A stretch of 64,000 nt of DNA from Pseudomonas palmensis (GTDB taxonomy: Bacteria > Pseudomonadota > Gammaproteobacteria > Pseudomonadales > Pseudomonadaceae). The position numbers were made by a program, and so were the translations under genes. Where the stretch lies: the NCBI RefSeq assembly GCF_017848315.1, contig NZ_JAFKEC010000013.1, forward strand, positions 46,607 to 110,606, read 5' to 3'. The notes beneath the pieces are model-generated. The model did not search any database, was not told where the DNA came from, and saw only the letters and a program-made list of their open reading frames with translations. Every line of letters begins with the position of its first letter. Within the stretch, counting starts at the first letter, position 1. Below are positions 1 to 8,421 of this stretch, piece by piece.

Positions 1-338
1 GCCTTGCCGCCGTCCAGGCCACTGCCGCCCCCCAGCGCGATGATGCCATCGGCGCCCCAGGCCCGATAGGCTGCGGCACCGGCCAGTACCGACTGGTCGG
101 TGGGGTTGGGCTCGATGCCGCCGTACAGGCCGCAGGCAAGCCCCGCCTCGGTCAGGCTGCGCTGCAGTTCATCCACGAAGGGCAGGCGCAGCGAGCCCTG
201 GTCGGTGATGATGATCGGTCGGCTGATGTTGAAGTCCCGGCACAGCCTGGCCAGGTGATGACGCGCACCCGGGCCGTACTCGATGGGCAGTGGCACGGTC
301 CATTGTTGCGGGTTCAAGGCTGAAAGCGTGTTTTGCAT
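1..338 (-). CDS. Iron-containing alcohol dehydrogenase, N-terminal part (cut by window edge)
   Basis: Only the first 112 or so codons lie in the window; the gene runs off the left edge. Family III (iron-dependent) alcohol dehydrogenases reduce aldehydes or oxidise alcohols with NAD(P) in the cytoplasm. The visible part has the usual N-terminal dinucleotide-binding domain: a VPLPIEYGPGA start typical of the family and, near the edge, the GGGSGLDGGK motif that matches the family GGGSxxDxxK signature for nucleotide binding. The metal ligands would be in the missing part. It lies 10 bases downstream of the aldehyde dehydrogenase gene on the same strand, so the two are probably co-transcribed and act in sequence on an alcohol/aldehyde pair. 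The substrate cannot be told from this fragment. Confidence 0.88.
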   Translation of the reverse strand, partial: MQNTLSALNPQQWTVPLPIEYGPGARHHLARLCRDFNISRPIIITDQGSLRLPFVDELQRSLTEAGLACGLYGGIEPNPTDQSVLAGAAAYRAWGADGIIALGGGSGLDGGK

Positions 339-348
339 GGGGTTGACC

Positions 349-1845
349 TCAACGGCAGCGCAGAATGGTGGATTTCAATTCGGTGTACTTGCCCAGCGCA
401 TGGGCCGAATTGTCCCGGCCATTGCCGGACTCCTTGAACCCGCCAAACGGGAAGTTCATGTCCACCAGTTCGTCATAGCAGTTGACCCACACCGTGCCGG
501 CCCTGAGCTGGCGGGTGGCGCGGTGAATGGTCCCAAGGTCGGATGACCACACCGCCGCCGCCAGGCCGAACTCGGTCTGGTTGGCGATGGCGATGGCCTC
601 ATCGAGGGTGTCGAAGGGAATCACCACCAGCACCGGGCCGAAGATTTCCTCGTTGGCGATACGCGCGGTTGCATCCGGGGCAAGGAAGATCGTCGGCTCC
701 AGGTAGGCGCCTGCCCCCACCGGCGAGAGCGCCTGGCCGCCCTTGAGCAACTGCGCCTCGTGCCGGCCTGTTTCGATGTAGCGCTGGACGCGCTCGAACT
801 GCACCGCGTCGATGATCGCACCCGTGACGCTGGCCGGGTCCAGCGGGTGCCCCGGGTAGTAGCTGTCGGTGGCCACGAGCAGTTCGCGCAGCAGCGGCTC
901 GATCACCGAGCGCTGCACCAGCAGACGCGACCCGGCGCTGCACACCTGGCCCATGTTGGCGAAGATCGCCGCCGCTGCCGATTGCGCGGCCTGGGTGATA
1001 TCCGCGCAATCGGCCATGACGATGTTGGCCGACTTGCCGCCCAGCTCCAGCCATACACGCTTGAGATTGGAGGCGGCGGCGTTCTGCGCGATCTGCCGCC
1101 CCACCGCGCCGGAGCCGGTGAAGGCGATACAGTCGACGTCGCCATGCAGGCTCAGCTCGCGCCCCACCGCGCCATCACCGGGGAGCACGTTGAATACCCC
1201 CGCCGGCACACCCGCTTCCATCGCCAGGGCAGCGATGCGCAAGGCGCTCAACGGGGTTTTCTCCGACGGCTTGAGCAGCACGCTGTTGCCGGCTGCCAGG
1301 GCCGGGGCGAACTTCCAGGCGGCCATCAGCAGCGGGTAGTTCCAGGGCACCACCGCCGCCACCACGCCCAGCGGCTGCTGGGTCACGGTGCCGAAGAACT
1401 GCGGGTCGGTGGCCGGCACCTCGCCGTGCACCTTGTCGATCAGTTCGGCAAACCAGCGCAGGCAGTAGATCGTGCCCGGCAGGTCGGCACCAATGGTATC
1501 GGCAATCGGCTTGCCGCTGTCCAGGGTCTCCAGCAGCGCCAGCTCGTCGGTATGCGCCTCGAGCAGTGCGGCCCACCTCAGCAGCACCGCCTTGCGCTCG
1601 CGGGCCGCCAGCTCGCTCCACACGCCGGCCTCGAAGCTGCGCCGCGCAGCAGCCACGGCCAGGTCCACATCGGCCTTCGCGCACTGGGCCACCGCCGCGA
1701 GCACGGCGTCGTCAACCGGGCTGCGGGTGCAGAAGGTCGCCCCGTCTTGCGCGTCCACATAGCGCCCGTCGATGAATGCCCTGCCCTCCAGCGGCAACGT
1801 TGCTGCCTTGTCGAGCCAATAGGCCCTGTCTTTGAGTCGTGTCAC
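349..1845 (-). CDS. puuC: NAD(P)-dependent aldehyde dehydrogenase, PuuC-like
   Basis: A 498-residue cytoplasmic aldehyde dehydrogenase, which oxidises an aldehyde to the acid with NAD(P). The N-terminus (AYWLDKA, then FIDGRYV) and the whole-length layout follow E. coli PuuC, which acts on gamma-glutamyl-gamma-aminobutyraldehyde in putrescine breakdown. Visible catalytic residues are Asn169 (PWN), Lys192 (LLKPSEK), Glu267 (WLELGGKS) and the nucleophile Cys302 (MGQVCSAG). It has the expected family length and no lesions. It sits between an iron alcohol dehydrogenase and an APC permease, a set that fits uptake and oxidation of an amine, amino alcohol or alcohol. No gamma-glutamylputrescine synthetase or oxidase is visible here, so the true substrate may differ from that of PuuC. 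Confidence 0.85.
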   Translation of the reverse strand: MTRLKDRAYWLDKAATLPLEGRAFIDGRYVDAQDGATFCTRSPVDDAVLAAVAQCAKADVDLAVAAARRSFEAGVWSELAARERKAVLLRWAALLEAHTDELALLETLDSGKPIADTIGADLPGTIYCLRWFAELIDKVHGEVPATDPQFFGTVTQQPLGVVAAVVPWNYPLLMAAWKFAPALAAGNSVLLKPSEKTPLSALRIAALAMEAGVPAGVFNVLPGDGAVGRELSLHGDVDCIAFTGSGAVGRQIAQNAAASNLKRVWLELGGKSANIVMADCADITQAAQSAAAAIFANMGQVCSAGSRLLVQRSVIEPLLRELLVATDSYYPGHPLDPASVTGAIIDAVQFERVQRYIETGRHEAQLLKGGQALSPVGAGAYLEPTIFLAPDATARIANEEIFGPVLVVIPFDTLDEAIAIANQTEFGLAAAVWSSDLGTIHRATRQLRAGTVWVNCYDELVDMNFPFGGFKESGNGRDNSAHALGKYTELKSTILRCR

Positions 1846-1895
1846 TGCAATACCCCGTCTTGTTCTTGTCAGGCTGGGGCAATCCTAGGCGATAC

Positions 1896-1943
1896 TGAAA
1901 ATATCTTCAATAACGATCAAGGCCGTTACTGAATTTATTTTCA
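1896..1943. promoter_or_regulatory. Tandem AT-rich dyads upstream of the aldehyde dehydrogenase gene
   Basis: Two similar imperfect palindromes of the form TGAA-N6-TTCA lie at 1896-1909 (TGAAAATATCTTCA) and 1930-1943 (TGAATTTATTTTCA). Their centres are 34 bases apart, about three helical turns. They are 51-98 bases upstream of the aldehyde dehydrogenase start, in a region much richer in A+T than its surroundings. This is the usual place for an operator, so a dimeric regulator binding both sites is a reasonable inference. No regulator gene is adjacent, and a promoter -10/-35 could equally use part of this sequence. Confidence 0.4.
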
Positions 1944-1945
1944 AT

Positions 1946-1971
1946 AAAAAATGCCCGCATGAGCGGGCATT
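1946..1971 (-). terminator. Rho-independent terminator of the APC permease gene
   Basis: A perfect 9-bp stem (AATGCCCGC / GCGGGCATT) with a 4-base loop is followed, on the minus strand, by a run of T. It lies 33 bases past the permease stop codon and ends that transcript before the dyads of the next promoter. Confidence 0.85.
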
Positions 1972-2003
1972 GTTCCAGGCGATGCATGGGCAGCAGCGTG
2001 CAG

Positions 2004-3371
2004 TCAGTCAGTCCAGGTCAGCGAGGGCGCCCCCCGCCGGCGCATCACCCAGGCAATCAGCAGGCCGCCGAGCATCCAGGCGGCGCCCAGCACCTTGGCG
2101 TGCACGTTGGTGCTCCACAGCGCATAGCTCAACAGCAGCACGCCCAGCACCGGGGACACCCCATGGCTGAACAGCTGCGCCTGGCCGATCTTCCTGAAGT
2201 AGATCATCACCGACACGTGCAACAGGATGTAGGCGGTCAGCGCGCCGAACGTGACCAGGGTCACCATCACATCCAGATAGCCGGCCCCGGCGAACGCCAC
2301 CACGAACGAAACCAGCGCAACCGTGACGATGGCGTTGGCAGGCACGTTGGTGCGGGCACTGATACGGCTCAGGTACGCGGGCAGGCGCTTGTCCCGCGAC
2401 ATGCTGAACAGCACCCGCGCCGTGGTCGCCTGGGACACCAGGGTGTTGGCCATCAGCGCGATGATGCCGCTGGTCAGGGTGATCACCGGCAGAAACCAGG
2501 CCCCGACGATCTCGGCACTGAGGGTATAGAACGCGGTGTCGGCAGCGGCGCCCTGGTACACCGTGCCCAGCGGCACGAACACTGCCGCCAGGTACACCTG
2601 CCCCACGAACAGCACCGTGACCAGCATCAGCAGCATCATCGTGGCTCTGGAGACCGTCTCCCCGCCCCCCTTGGCCTCTTCGTTCAGGGTCGACACCGCG
2701 TCGAATCCGATGTAGCTGAGAGCTGCAATCGGTACGGCGGCGAACACCATGGCCATGGAGAAGTCGGAGCGGTTGTAGAACGGCGCGATGAAGTGCTCCA
2801 GGGTCGGCTTGAGTTCGATGATGCGAGAGGTGGCAAAGGCGGCGAACAGAAACAGCACCACCAGTTGGATCAGCAGCAGCACCTTGCTCAACCTGGCATT
2901 CATCTCGATGCCCATCAGGTTGACCGCCGTGGGCACCGCTACGAAGGTGACCAGCCACACCGTGGTCGGCACCTGCGGGAACTGCGCCGACAGCGCCGCC
3001 GCCCCCAGCACCGCCAGCAGTGCCGGCAGCAGCAGGTAATCGAGCAGAATCGCCCAGCCGGCCACGAAGCCCAGGCTGCTGTTGGTGCCGTGGGTGACAT
3101 AGGAATAGACCGAGCCGGCCAGGGGGATCTTCCTGGCCATCTGGCTGTAGCTGATGGCGCTGAAGATCATCGCGACGGCGGCCACCAGGTACACCAGCGC
3201 CACCATGCCGGCGGAGGTGTTGTAGATAAGCCCGAACACGCTGACCGGGGCGATGGGCACGAAATACAGCAGGCCGTAGGCGAGCACATCGGAAAAGCTC
3301 AGTACCCGTTTGAGCCCTGCCTGCTCCGGGTCTTGTGTACTGGGGGTGTCTGACGCATTGGCAATCGACAT
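2004..3371 (-). CDS. APC-family amino acid/amine permease
   Basis: A 455-residue inner-membrane transporter of the amino acid-polyamine-organocation superfamily, with about 12 hydrophobic segments. The first segment region (SDVLAYGLLYFVPIAPVSVFG) and the NEEAKGGGETVSRA loop after segment 6 are typical of PuuP/YjeH-like members, which import amino acids or putrescine by proton symport. The ATG at 3371 is chosen because a GGAG ribosome-binding site precedes it and because an upstream in-frame start would add a non-hydrophobic stretch. It is transcribed towards the aldehyde dehydrogenase but separated from it by a strong terminator, so the two are likely independent units in one functional cluster. 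The substrate is inferred from context only. Confidence 0.83.
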   Translation of the reverse strand: MSIANASDTPSTQDPEQAGLKRVLSFSDVLAYGLLYFVPIAPVSVFGLIYNTSAGMVALVYLVAAVAMIFSAISYSQMARKIPLAGSVYSYVTHGTNSSLGFVAGWAILLDYLLLPALLAVLGAAALSAQFPQVPTTVWLVTFVAVPTAVNLMGIEMNARLSKVLLLIQLVVLFLFAAFATSRIIELKPTLEHFIAPFYNRSDFSMAMVFAAVPIAALSYIGFDAVSTLNEEAKGGGETVSRATMMLLMLVTVLFVGQVYLAAVFVPLGTVYQGAAADTAFYTLSAEIVGAWFLPVITLTSGIIALMANTLVSQATTARVLFSMSRDKRLPAYLSRISARTNVPANAIVTVALVSFVVAFAGAGYLDVMVTLVTFGALTAYILLHVSVMIYFRKIGQAQLFSHGVSPVLGVLLLSYALWSTNVHAKVLGAAWMLGGLLIAWVMRRRGAPSLTWTD

Positions 3372-3473
3372 GGGCAATCTCCGAAGCAATAGATCGTCGA
3401 GGCGCAACCCCCTGCTTCGCCAGGGGCCTGGGTCGACTTGTTTTTTATAGTTTTATCCATGACTTCAAGGGTC

Positions 3474-3507
3474 GGTACAGCGCGCGCGGGGCTGCGTGCG
3501 CTGTACC
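3474..3507. repeat. Inverted repeat between permease and amidase genes
   Basis: Arms of 10 bp (GGTACAGCGC and GCGCTGTACC) pair perfectly around a 14-base centre. It lies past the amidase stop and about 100 bases upstream of the permease start. There is no T-run on either side, so it may be a weak terminator, an mRNA-stabilising hairpin or an operator. Confidence 0.4.
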
Positions 3508-3640
3508 GGGGCTGCTTCCTGCAAGGGGCAAGTATCAAAGTGGGCCACCAGGCGAACAAGCGACCATTGCGCATGCAATCAGTCGTCGGCGGAATGATCC
3601 CCAGCGGTGCCGCCATGGCTGTGCATCGACCCGACGGCAT

Positions 3641-4540
3641 TCAGGTGCGCGGGGTCGCCTTGGCAATGAAGGCGCGCAGGTGCCTGAAGAAGGGTTCGGG
3701 GTTTTCGATATGCGGCATGTGGGAGGCCTCGGGTATGCAGCAGAACTCGGCGCCCCTGACCATCGCCGCGAAGGCCCGGCCCGATTCGGGGGTGCCTTCG
3801 TCGTGGGCCCCGCACATGAACAGCGTGGGCACCTCGATCGACGCCAGCTTCGGGGTCAGGTCCAGGTCCGCCAGTGTGCCGGTGCCGAAGAACTCGGTGG
3901 GGCCCCACATGTAGCCGTACAGTTCGGTCGCGCAATTGTCCATCGTGTCGACCACGATCTGCGGCCAGGGCTGCACGCGGCACAGGTGACGCACATAGAA
4001 CGCGTTGACCGCCTCCAGGTACTCGGGGCTGGTGAAGTCGCGCTGCGCCTCGCACCGGCGCATCACCGCCTGCAGGTGGTCGGGCAACTGCGCCTTCAAT
4101 CGCTCGCAGTCCGCCATCCAGCGCTTGGCATCGACCAACGGCCCCGACAGCGCCAGCGAGCACAGCCCGGCCGGCTGCCGGGCCGCATAGTTGATGGCGA
4201 TGCTGCAGCCCCACGAGCTGGCAAACAGATGCACCTGGCCCAGGCCCAGGTGCTCGCGAACGGCATCTATCTCGTCGGTAAAACGCTCCAGCGTCCAGTT
4301 GCGTGTGTCGCCCACCCGCTGCGAGCGTCCGCAATCGAGCTGGTCGTACAGCACCACGCTGCGGTCAGGCACCAGTTCGAGCAGCGGCAGCAGGTAGTCA
4401 TGGGAGTTGCCGGGGCCGCCATGCAGCACGATCAGCGGCACGGCACCGCTGTTGGCCGAGCGGTTGAGCCGGTACCAGACCTTCCCACCCGGTACATCGA
4501 TATGGCCGCTTTCATCTGGCACAGCAGCGTAGTCACTCAC
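3641..4540 (-). CDS. Alpha/beta hydrolase, proline iminopeptidase / L-amino acid amidase family
   Basis: A 299-residue cytoplasmic serine hydrolase of peptidase family S33. Members release N-terminal proline or hydrolyse amino acid amides (for example LaaA of Pseudomonas azotoformans). It shows the oxyanion motif HGGPG at residues 40-44, the nucleophile elbow ASSWG with Ser109, a probable acid Asp247 (GAHDEGT) and His274 (EASHMPH). The GTG at 4540 is preferred because GGAGG lies five bases upstream. A TTG four codons earlier would sit inside that ribosome-binding site. It stands alone between the permease and a secreted hydrolase, and no promoter is obvious. Whether it is a true prolyl peptidase or an amidase cannot be decided from sequence. 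Confidence 0.83.
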   Translation of the reverse strand: MSDYAAVPDESGHIDVPGGKVWYRLNRSANSGAVPLIVLHGGPGNSHDYLLPLLELVPDRSVVLYDQLDCGRSQRVGDTRNWTLERFTDEIDAVREHLGLGQVHLFASSWGCSIAINYAARQPAGLCSLALSGPLVDAKRWMADCERLKAQLPDHLQAVMRRCEAQRDFTSPEYLEAVNAFYVRHLCRVQPWPQIVVDTMDNCATELYGYMWGPTEFFGTGTLADLDLTPKLASIEVPTLFMCGAHDEGTPESGRAFAAMVRGAEFCCIPEASHMPHIENPEPFFRHLRAFIAKATPRT

Positions 4541-4728
4541 GAGCACCTCCAACCTTGTGATTTTTATTCTGTTGGCGCACGCCCCCGAACCCGCAAGCCC
4601 GGTACTGACGCGGGAACAGGCGGTCGTCGCCCTGCTCGAGTCTTAGGGCACGAAGGGGCTGGCACAAGCGAAAAAAAATGGGCTGGTCCTGAATTATTTT
4701 CCTGACCTGCCGTGGCGCTGCGGCACGC

Positions 4729-5838
4729 TCAGGGCGGCGGCGCGAACAGCACGGGCCGCGCTGCATCGGCGCCCAGTACACAGGCCACGTCATGCGCGCA
4801 ACCTGGCACGATGACCATGCGCCTGGGCGTGCGCGGCTTGAGCACGGCCTGTTCATAGGCGGCATACGCCAGCCCTCGCTGCAATCGGAAAGGCCCCTGC
4901 AACATGGCCGCGCAGGATTTGTCGAGAATCGGATAGAACGTGCCCTTGTCGGCACTGCTGTCGAGGGCACCTTCCAGGTAATCGACCTGGGCCGCCGCAT
5001 AGTGTGCGCGGGCCTGTGCGCCGGTACGCGGCAGATAGCCAGGCAGCGACTGGGTGCCGTACTTCCAGTGGTCATAGGCACAGGCCGGAGACGTCGCCGG
5101 CACGTCGAAGCGCCAGGTGCAGCCCCCCGTACCACAGGCCTCCCACGGCACCGTTCGCTCGCCCCGCAGGGGCACGGGGCGAACCGGGTCGAAGTACAGC
5201 CAGCTGCCCGGGTCGGCGATCACATAGCGCAGCGCCACACCCGCCGGCGGGTCGGCGGCAAAACCGATGCTGTGCTGGAGCATCTGCGCACCGGCCGAAA
5301 ACCCCACCAGGGTCACACTGCGCAGGCTCGGCCACTGCCGGGCCAGTTCGCCCAGCAAGGCGTCCAGTGCCGCAAAGGCGCCAAGCGGATGGCCGCCCAG
5401 CGAGGGAGCCCCCGCCAGCCAGCCGGCACAGCTCCACAGCGCGTCGCCCGGTTGAGCGCCGGGCGTGTCCGGCATGCTGCAACGCCCGGCCTGCGCCGGC
5501 GCCACCTGATACAGCGGCGCCACCACCAGGGTACGCGGCAACCGGCCCGCAGCACGTGCCGCCTGCAAGCCGGCCTCGAAGCTGCGCCCGACATCGCGCG
5601 GATGCCCGTGCAGTATCAGCAGTGCCGTCTGCGGGCCGTGGGGGTCGCCGGGCCTTGGCACGCGCGATGCGTAGTAATGCATCTGGCCTGCACCTGCCGG
5701 CAACGCGAAGCTGTGCAGGCACTGCGGGCCGGCCTGGCGCCCGCAGTGGCCGCGCTCGGCGGCGAGCGCGCCACTGGCCGTCAGCCACAGCACTGTCAAC
5801 CACATAACGCTGCGCCAGAGGCGCCTTGGCGTGTGCAT
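4729..5838 (-). CDS. Secreted alpha/beta hydrolase of unknown specificity
   Basis: A 369-residue protein with a Sec signal peptide (basic MHTPRRLWRS, hydrophobic stretch, cleavage after ASGALA), so it is expected in the periplasm or outside the cell. The mature part has an alpha/beta-hydrolase layout: an early LLILHGHPRD strand-loop, a GFSAG nucleophile elbow and, near the C-terminus, VPGCAHDVAC carrying the likely histidine. Many cysteines suggest disulphides. The ATG at 5838 follows a GGAGG with five-base spacing; the in-frame ATG four codons upstream overlaps that site. It ends 26 bases after the start of nothing recognisable and is followed by the amidase on the same strand, 188 bases away. 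I do not recognise a characterised relative. Confidence 0.7.
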   Translation of the reverse strand: MHTPRRLWRSVMWLTVLWLTASGALAAERGHCGRQAGPQCLHSFALPAGAGQMHYYASRVPRPGDPHGPQTALLILHGHPRDVGRSFEAGLQAARAAGRLPRTLVVAPLYQVAPAQAGRCSMPDTPGAQPGDALWSCAGWLAGAPSLGGHPLGAFAALDALLGELARQWPSLRSVTLVGFSAGAQMLQHSIGFAADPPAGVALRYVIADPGSWLYFDPVRPVPLRGERTVPWEACGTGGCTWRFDVPATSPACAYDHWKYGTQSLPGYLPRTGAQARAHYAAAQVDYLEGALDSSADKGTFYPILDKSCAAMLQGPFRLQRGLAYAAYEQAVLKPRTPRRMVIVPGCAHDVACVLGADAARPVLFAPPP

Positions 5839-5863
5839 CGTCGCCTCCATCAGGCTTGGCCTG

Positions 5864-7249
5864 TCACTCCGGCGAGGTCAGCTCCCCGTACGCCACCACC
5901 CGGTTCCGGCCGCCCTGCTTGGCCTGGTACATGGCCTGGTCGGCCTGTCGCAGCAGGTGCTGGTAGTCGGGGTGGCCGTTGTAGGTGGCCATGCCGATGC
6001 TCACGGTGACCTGGTGCCTGCGGCCTTCGGTCAGTTGCAGCTTTTCCGCTTCGACCTTGCGCCGCAACTTCTGCGCCACCTTCATGGCGTTGGCGCTGTC
6101 GATGTCCACCAGGATCATCAGGAACTCCTCGCCCCCCATGCGGAACACGTAGTCCCCCGCGCGGCTGTGGCTGCTGAGGATCTCGGCGATCTGCTGCAGA
6201 ATCGCGTCGCCGGCTTCGTGACCGAAGTTGTCGTTGATCGACTTGAAGTTGTCGATATCCACCGAGAACACCGAAAACGTCTGCCCGGTCTTCTGCGCGA
6301 TGGCGATCTCGTTGCCGATCACCACCGGCAGGAACTTGCGGTTGAGCATGCGTGTGAGCACGTCGCGGCCGCTTTCCAGCTCGTTGGCGGTGTTGAACAG
6401 GTTGTCGAGGTTGAACATCAGGCTCTTGGTCTGGTCGCGAATGTCGCGCAGCAGGCGCATGCGCGTCTCCTGCTCGTGCATCGAGGCAAGAAACATGGGC
6501 AGCAACACGTCATCCATGTGACGGATGATCTTCAGGATCTGATCGCTTTCGCTGGTGTTCTGGAAGGCGTAGGCGCCCTTGTGACGGAACCACAGGCCGA
6601 AATCAGAGGCCGCGAGCCTGGGCAGGTTCACGCCGTTGGAGCCCATGGCCAGGTCGAACATCAGGCTGTTTTCCCAGTCCAGCAAGGCGCCACGCTGACG
6701 CTCGCGCTCGGTGCTGATGTTCTGCAGCACCGAGAACAGCCGGTAGCCTTCCTCGTTGCGCGAGTTGCGGTCATGGGACCGCGAATAGGCGTGGCTCATG
6801 ATTTCCATGGCCAGGTCCATGGTTTCGCTGGCCAGGCGCAATGCCTGCGCCTCGCTGGCCCACTGCTGTTCGAGAATCAGCTGGAACAGCAACTTCTTCA
6901 GGTGCCGCGCACCACTGAGCACCAGGTGCAGCGGCACGTCGATGCGCGCATGCACTTCCCCCACCTGCTTTTGCAGGGCAACCAGCGGCATGCAGTCATC
7001 GGTGGGCGACACCGAATAGACCCGCACCAGCCAGGCCTGCATCGAACTGCCCAGGCGGCTCTTGACCTCGTCGTGGGACAGGATCAGCGAAGCATTGGGG
7101 TCGGCCAGCATGTGTTCATAGAACCGCGCGGCCAGCATGACCTTGTTGCGCTCGACAAGGCCCTGCAACGATTGGGTCAGCGTGCATGGGTACTGGGAAA
7201 CCATGCTGTGCCATTCTTTGGCTTGTACTTCCGGGGAAACGCTTGGCAT
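5864..7249 (-). CDS. dosC: Globin-coupled diguanylate cyclase (DosC/YddV type)
   Basis: A 461-residue cytoplasmic enzyme making cyclic di-GMP from two GTP, controlled by a heme gas sensor. It aligns end to end with E. coli DosC (460 residues). The N-terminal globin sensor spans about residues 1-155, with the proximal histidine His100 in VGEVHARI and Tyr44, at the place of the DosC distal tyrosine that stabilises bound oxygen. A helical middle region runs to about 295. The GGDEF domain has an active-site GGEEF at 372-376 and an intact inhibitory I-site RAGD at 363-366, so product feedback is expected. The partner phosphodiesterase gene dosP, which follows dosC in E. coli, is absent: the next gene is a secreted hydrolase. 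The ribosome-binding site is weak. Confidence 0.88.
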   Translation of the reverse strand: MPSVSPEVQAKEWHSMVSQYPCTLTQSLQGLVERNKVMLAARFYEHMLADPNASLILSHDEVKSRLGSSMQAWLVRVYSVSPTDDCMPLVALQKQVGEVHARIDVPLHLVLSGARHLKKLLFQLILEQQWASEAQALRLASETMDLAMEIMSHAYSRSHDRNSRNEEGYRLFSVLQNISTERERQRGALLDWENSLMFDLAMGSNGVNLPRLAASDFGLWFRHKGAYAFQNTSESDQILKIIRHMDDVLLPMFLASMHEQETRMRLLRDIRDQTKSLMFNLDNLFNTANELESGRDVLTRMLNRKFLPVVIGNEIAIAQKTGQTFSVFSVDIDNFKSINDNFGHEAGDAILQQIAEILSSHSRAGDYVFRMGGEEFLMILVDIDSANAMKVAQKLRRKVEAEKLQLTEGRRHQVTVSIGMATYNGHPDYQHLLRQADQAMYQAKQGGRNRVVAYGELTSPE

Positions 7250-7463
7250 GTGTGGCCTATTTTCAATTCAGCAAGAAGCCTGATGCCTACACGAATCACA
7301 AGAGGCTTCGGCACTGGACGAACCAACCGGGTTCGCCCGCCGGGTATTCTATTGCACGCTGCGCGGGAAGTCTTTGAACGCGAGCGCTGCGTACCCGGCT
7401 CAATACTTGCGCGGCCCTGCCGATAGCCTGCGCAAGGCATTTTTTCAGAGGAAGCAAGCGTCG

Positions 7464-8390
7464 ATGAACCATAAAGGCATGGCCTTGGCCAGCAAATACT
7501 GTCAGGGCCGCGGCCTGGAGATCGGTGCCGCCGCGCATAATGCGTTCTACCTGCCGGACTGCATCAACCTGGCCCCCTGCGATGGCGAGGCATTCCTGTA
7601 CCCGCAGGACCTGGAAGACTACACGCACTACAAGCAGGAACAGGCCAACTACCACGTCGAGCCCGCCAGGGTCGACGCGCTGGGCGACTTCCTGGATATC
7701 CCCTTTGCCGACCAGACCTTCGACTACCTGATCACTTCCCACGTCATCGAGCATGTGCCCAACCTGCTGGCGGCCTACGTGGAGTCATCCCGGGTGGTGA
7801 AGGACGGTGGCGTGTTCTTCTGCATCTTCCCCAACCGCAACGCCGAGCCCACCGACCGCATCCGCGCGCTGACCACCCTGGAACAGATGATCGACGCCTA
7901 CGAAAAGCGCGTCGACATGAGCACGATCGACGCGCACCTGTGGCGTGGCCATCACCTGGTGTTCTCCCTGCAGAGCATGCTGCGGGCCGTCAACCTGATC
8001 AACAACGTCGGGCTGGGGCACTGGCTGGTCGAAAGCGTCGAGCAGACCGACTCCAAGGTCGGCAACGGCCATACGGTTGTACTGCGCAAGCAGGTCGGCC
8101 TGGCGAACCTGATGATCAAGGATGGCGCCCAGTTGAATCACGAGATCGGCACGCGCCTGCGGGCCCAGGACCTGACCGGCGCCCTGCACCTGGTGAAGGT
8201 GGCGCTGTCGTTCGACTTCTTCAACGCCTATCACCTGTACCTGGCCTTTGCCCTCAGCTGCCAACTGGACAACGCTCGCGAGGGGCTGGAGTTCCTGCGT
8301 CAGGCACTGATCATCGACCCGGAAAACGAAGAGTACCGCCAGCTGTTCGTGCAGTTCACCGGCGGCCCGTTCATCAACCCTGTGCCCTGA
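7464..8390 (+). CDS. Class I SAM-dependent methyltransferase with C-terminal helical repeat region
   Basis: A 308-residue protein with a methyltransferase fold: GLEIGAAAHN near residue 18 is the SAM-binding motif I, DIPFADQTFDYLITSHVIEHV is motif II/III region, and VVKDGGVFFCIFPN is the post-motif strand. The last 80 residues (AQDLTGALHLVKVAL..., REGLEFLRQALIIDPENEEY) look like tetratricopeptide-type helices. The ATG at 7464 follows an AGAGGAAG ribosome-binding site; an upstream TTG at 7374 lacks one. It diverges from the diguanylate cyclase gene. Such proteins often modify sugars or surface glycans, but neither substrate nor partner can be named here. Confidence 0.75.
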   Translation: MNHKGMALASKYCQGRGLEIGAAAHNAFYLPDCINLAPCDGEAFLYPQDLEDYTHYKQEQANYHVEPARVDALGDFLDIPFADQTFDYLITSHVIEHVPNLLAAYVESSRVVKDGGVFFCIFPNRNAEPTDRIRALTTLEQMIDAYEKRVDMSTIDAHLWRGHHLVFSLQSMLRAVNLINNVGLGHWLVESVEQTDSKVGNGHTVVLRKQVGLANLMIKDGAQLNHEIGTRLRAQDLTGALHLVKVALSFDFFNAYHLYLAFALSCQLDNAREGLEFLRQALIIDPENEEYRQLFVQFTGGPFINPVP

Positions 8391-8398
8391 CCCCGTCG

Positions 8399-8421
8399 AG
8401 CCGGCCGCACGCAGGCCGGTT
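8399..8421. terminator. Hairpin between convergent genes
   Basis: The 30-base gap between the methyltransferase and the ABC ATPase genes holds a GC-rich hairpin (CCGGCC / GGCCGG arms, 7-base loop). There is no T-run. Its place between convergent genes suggests a bidirectional terminator. Confidence 0.45.
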
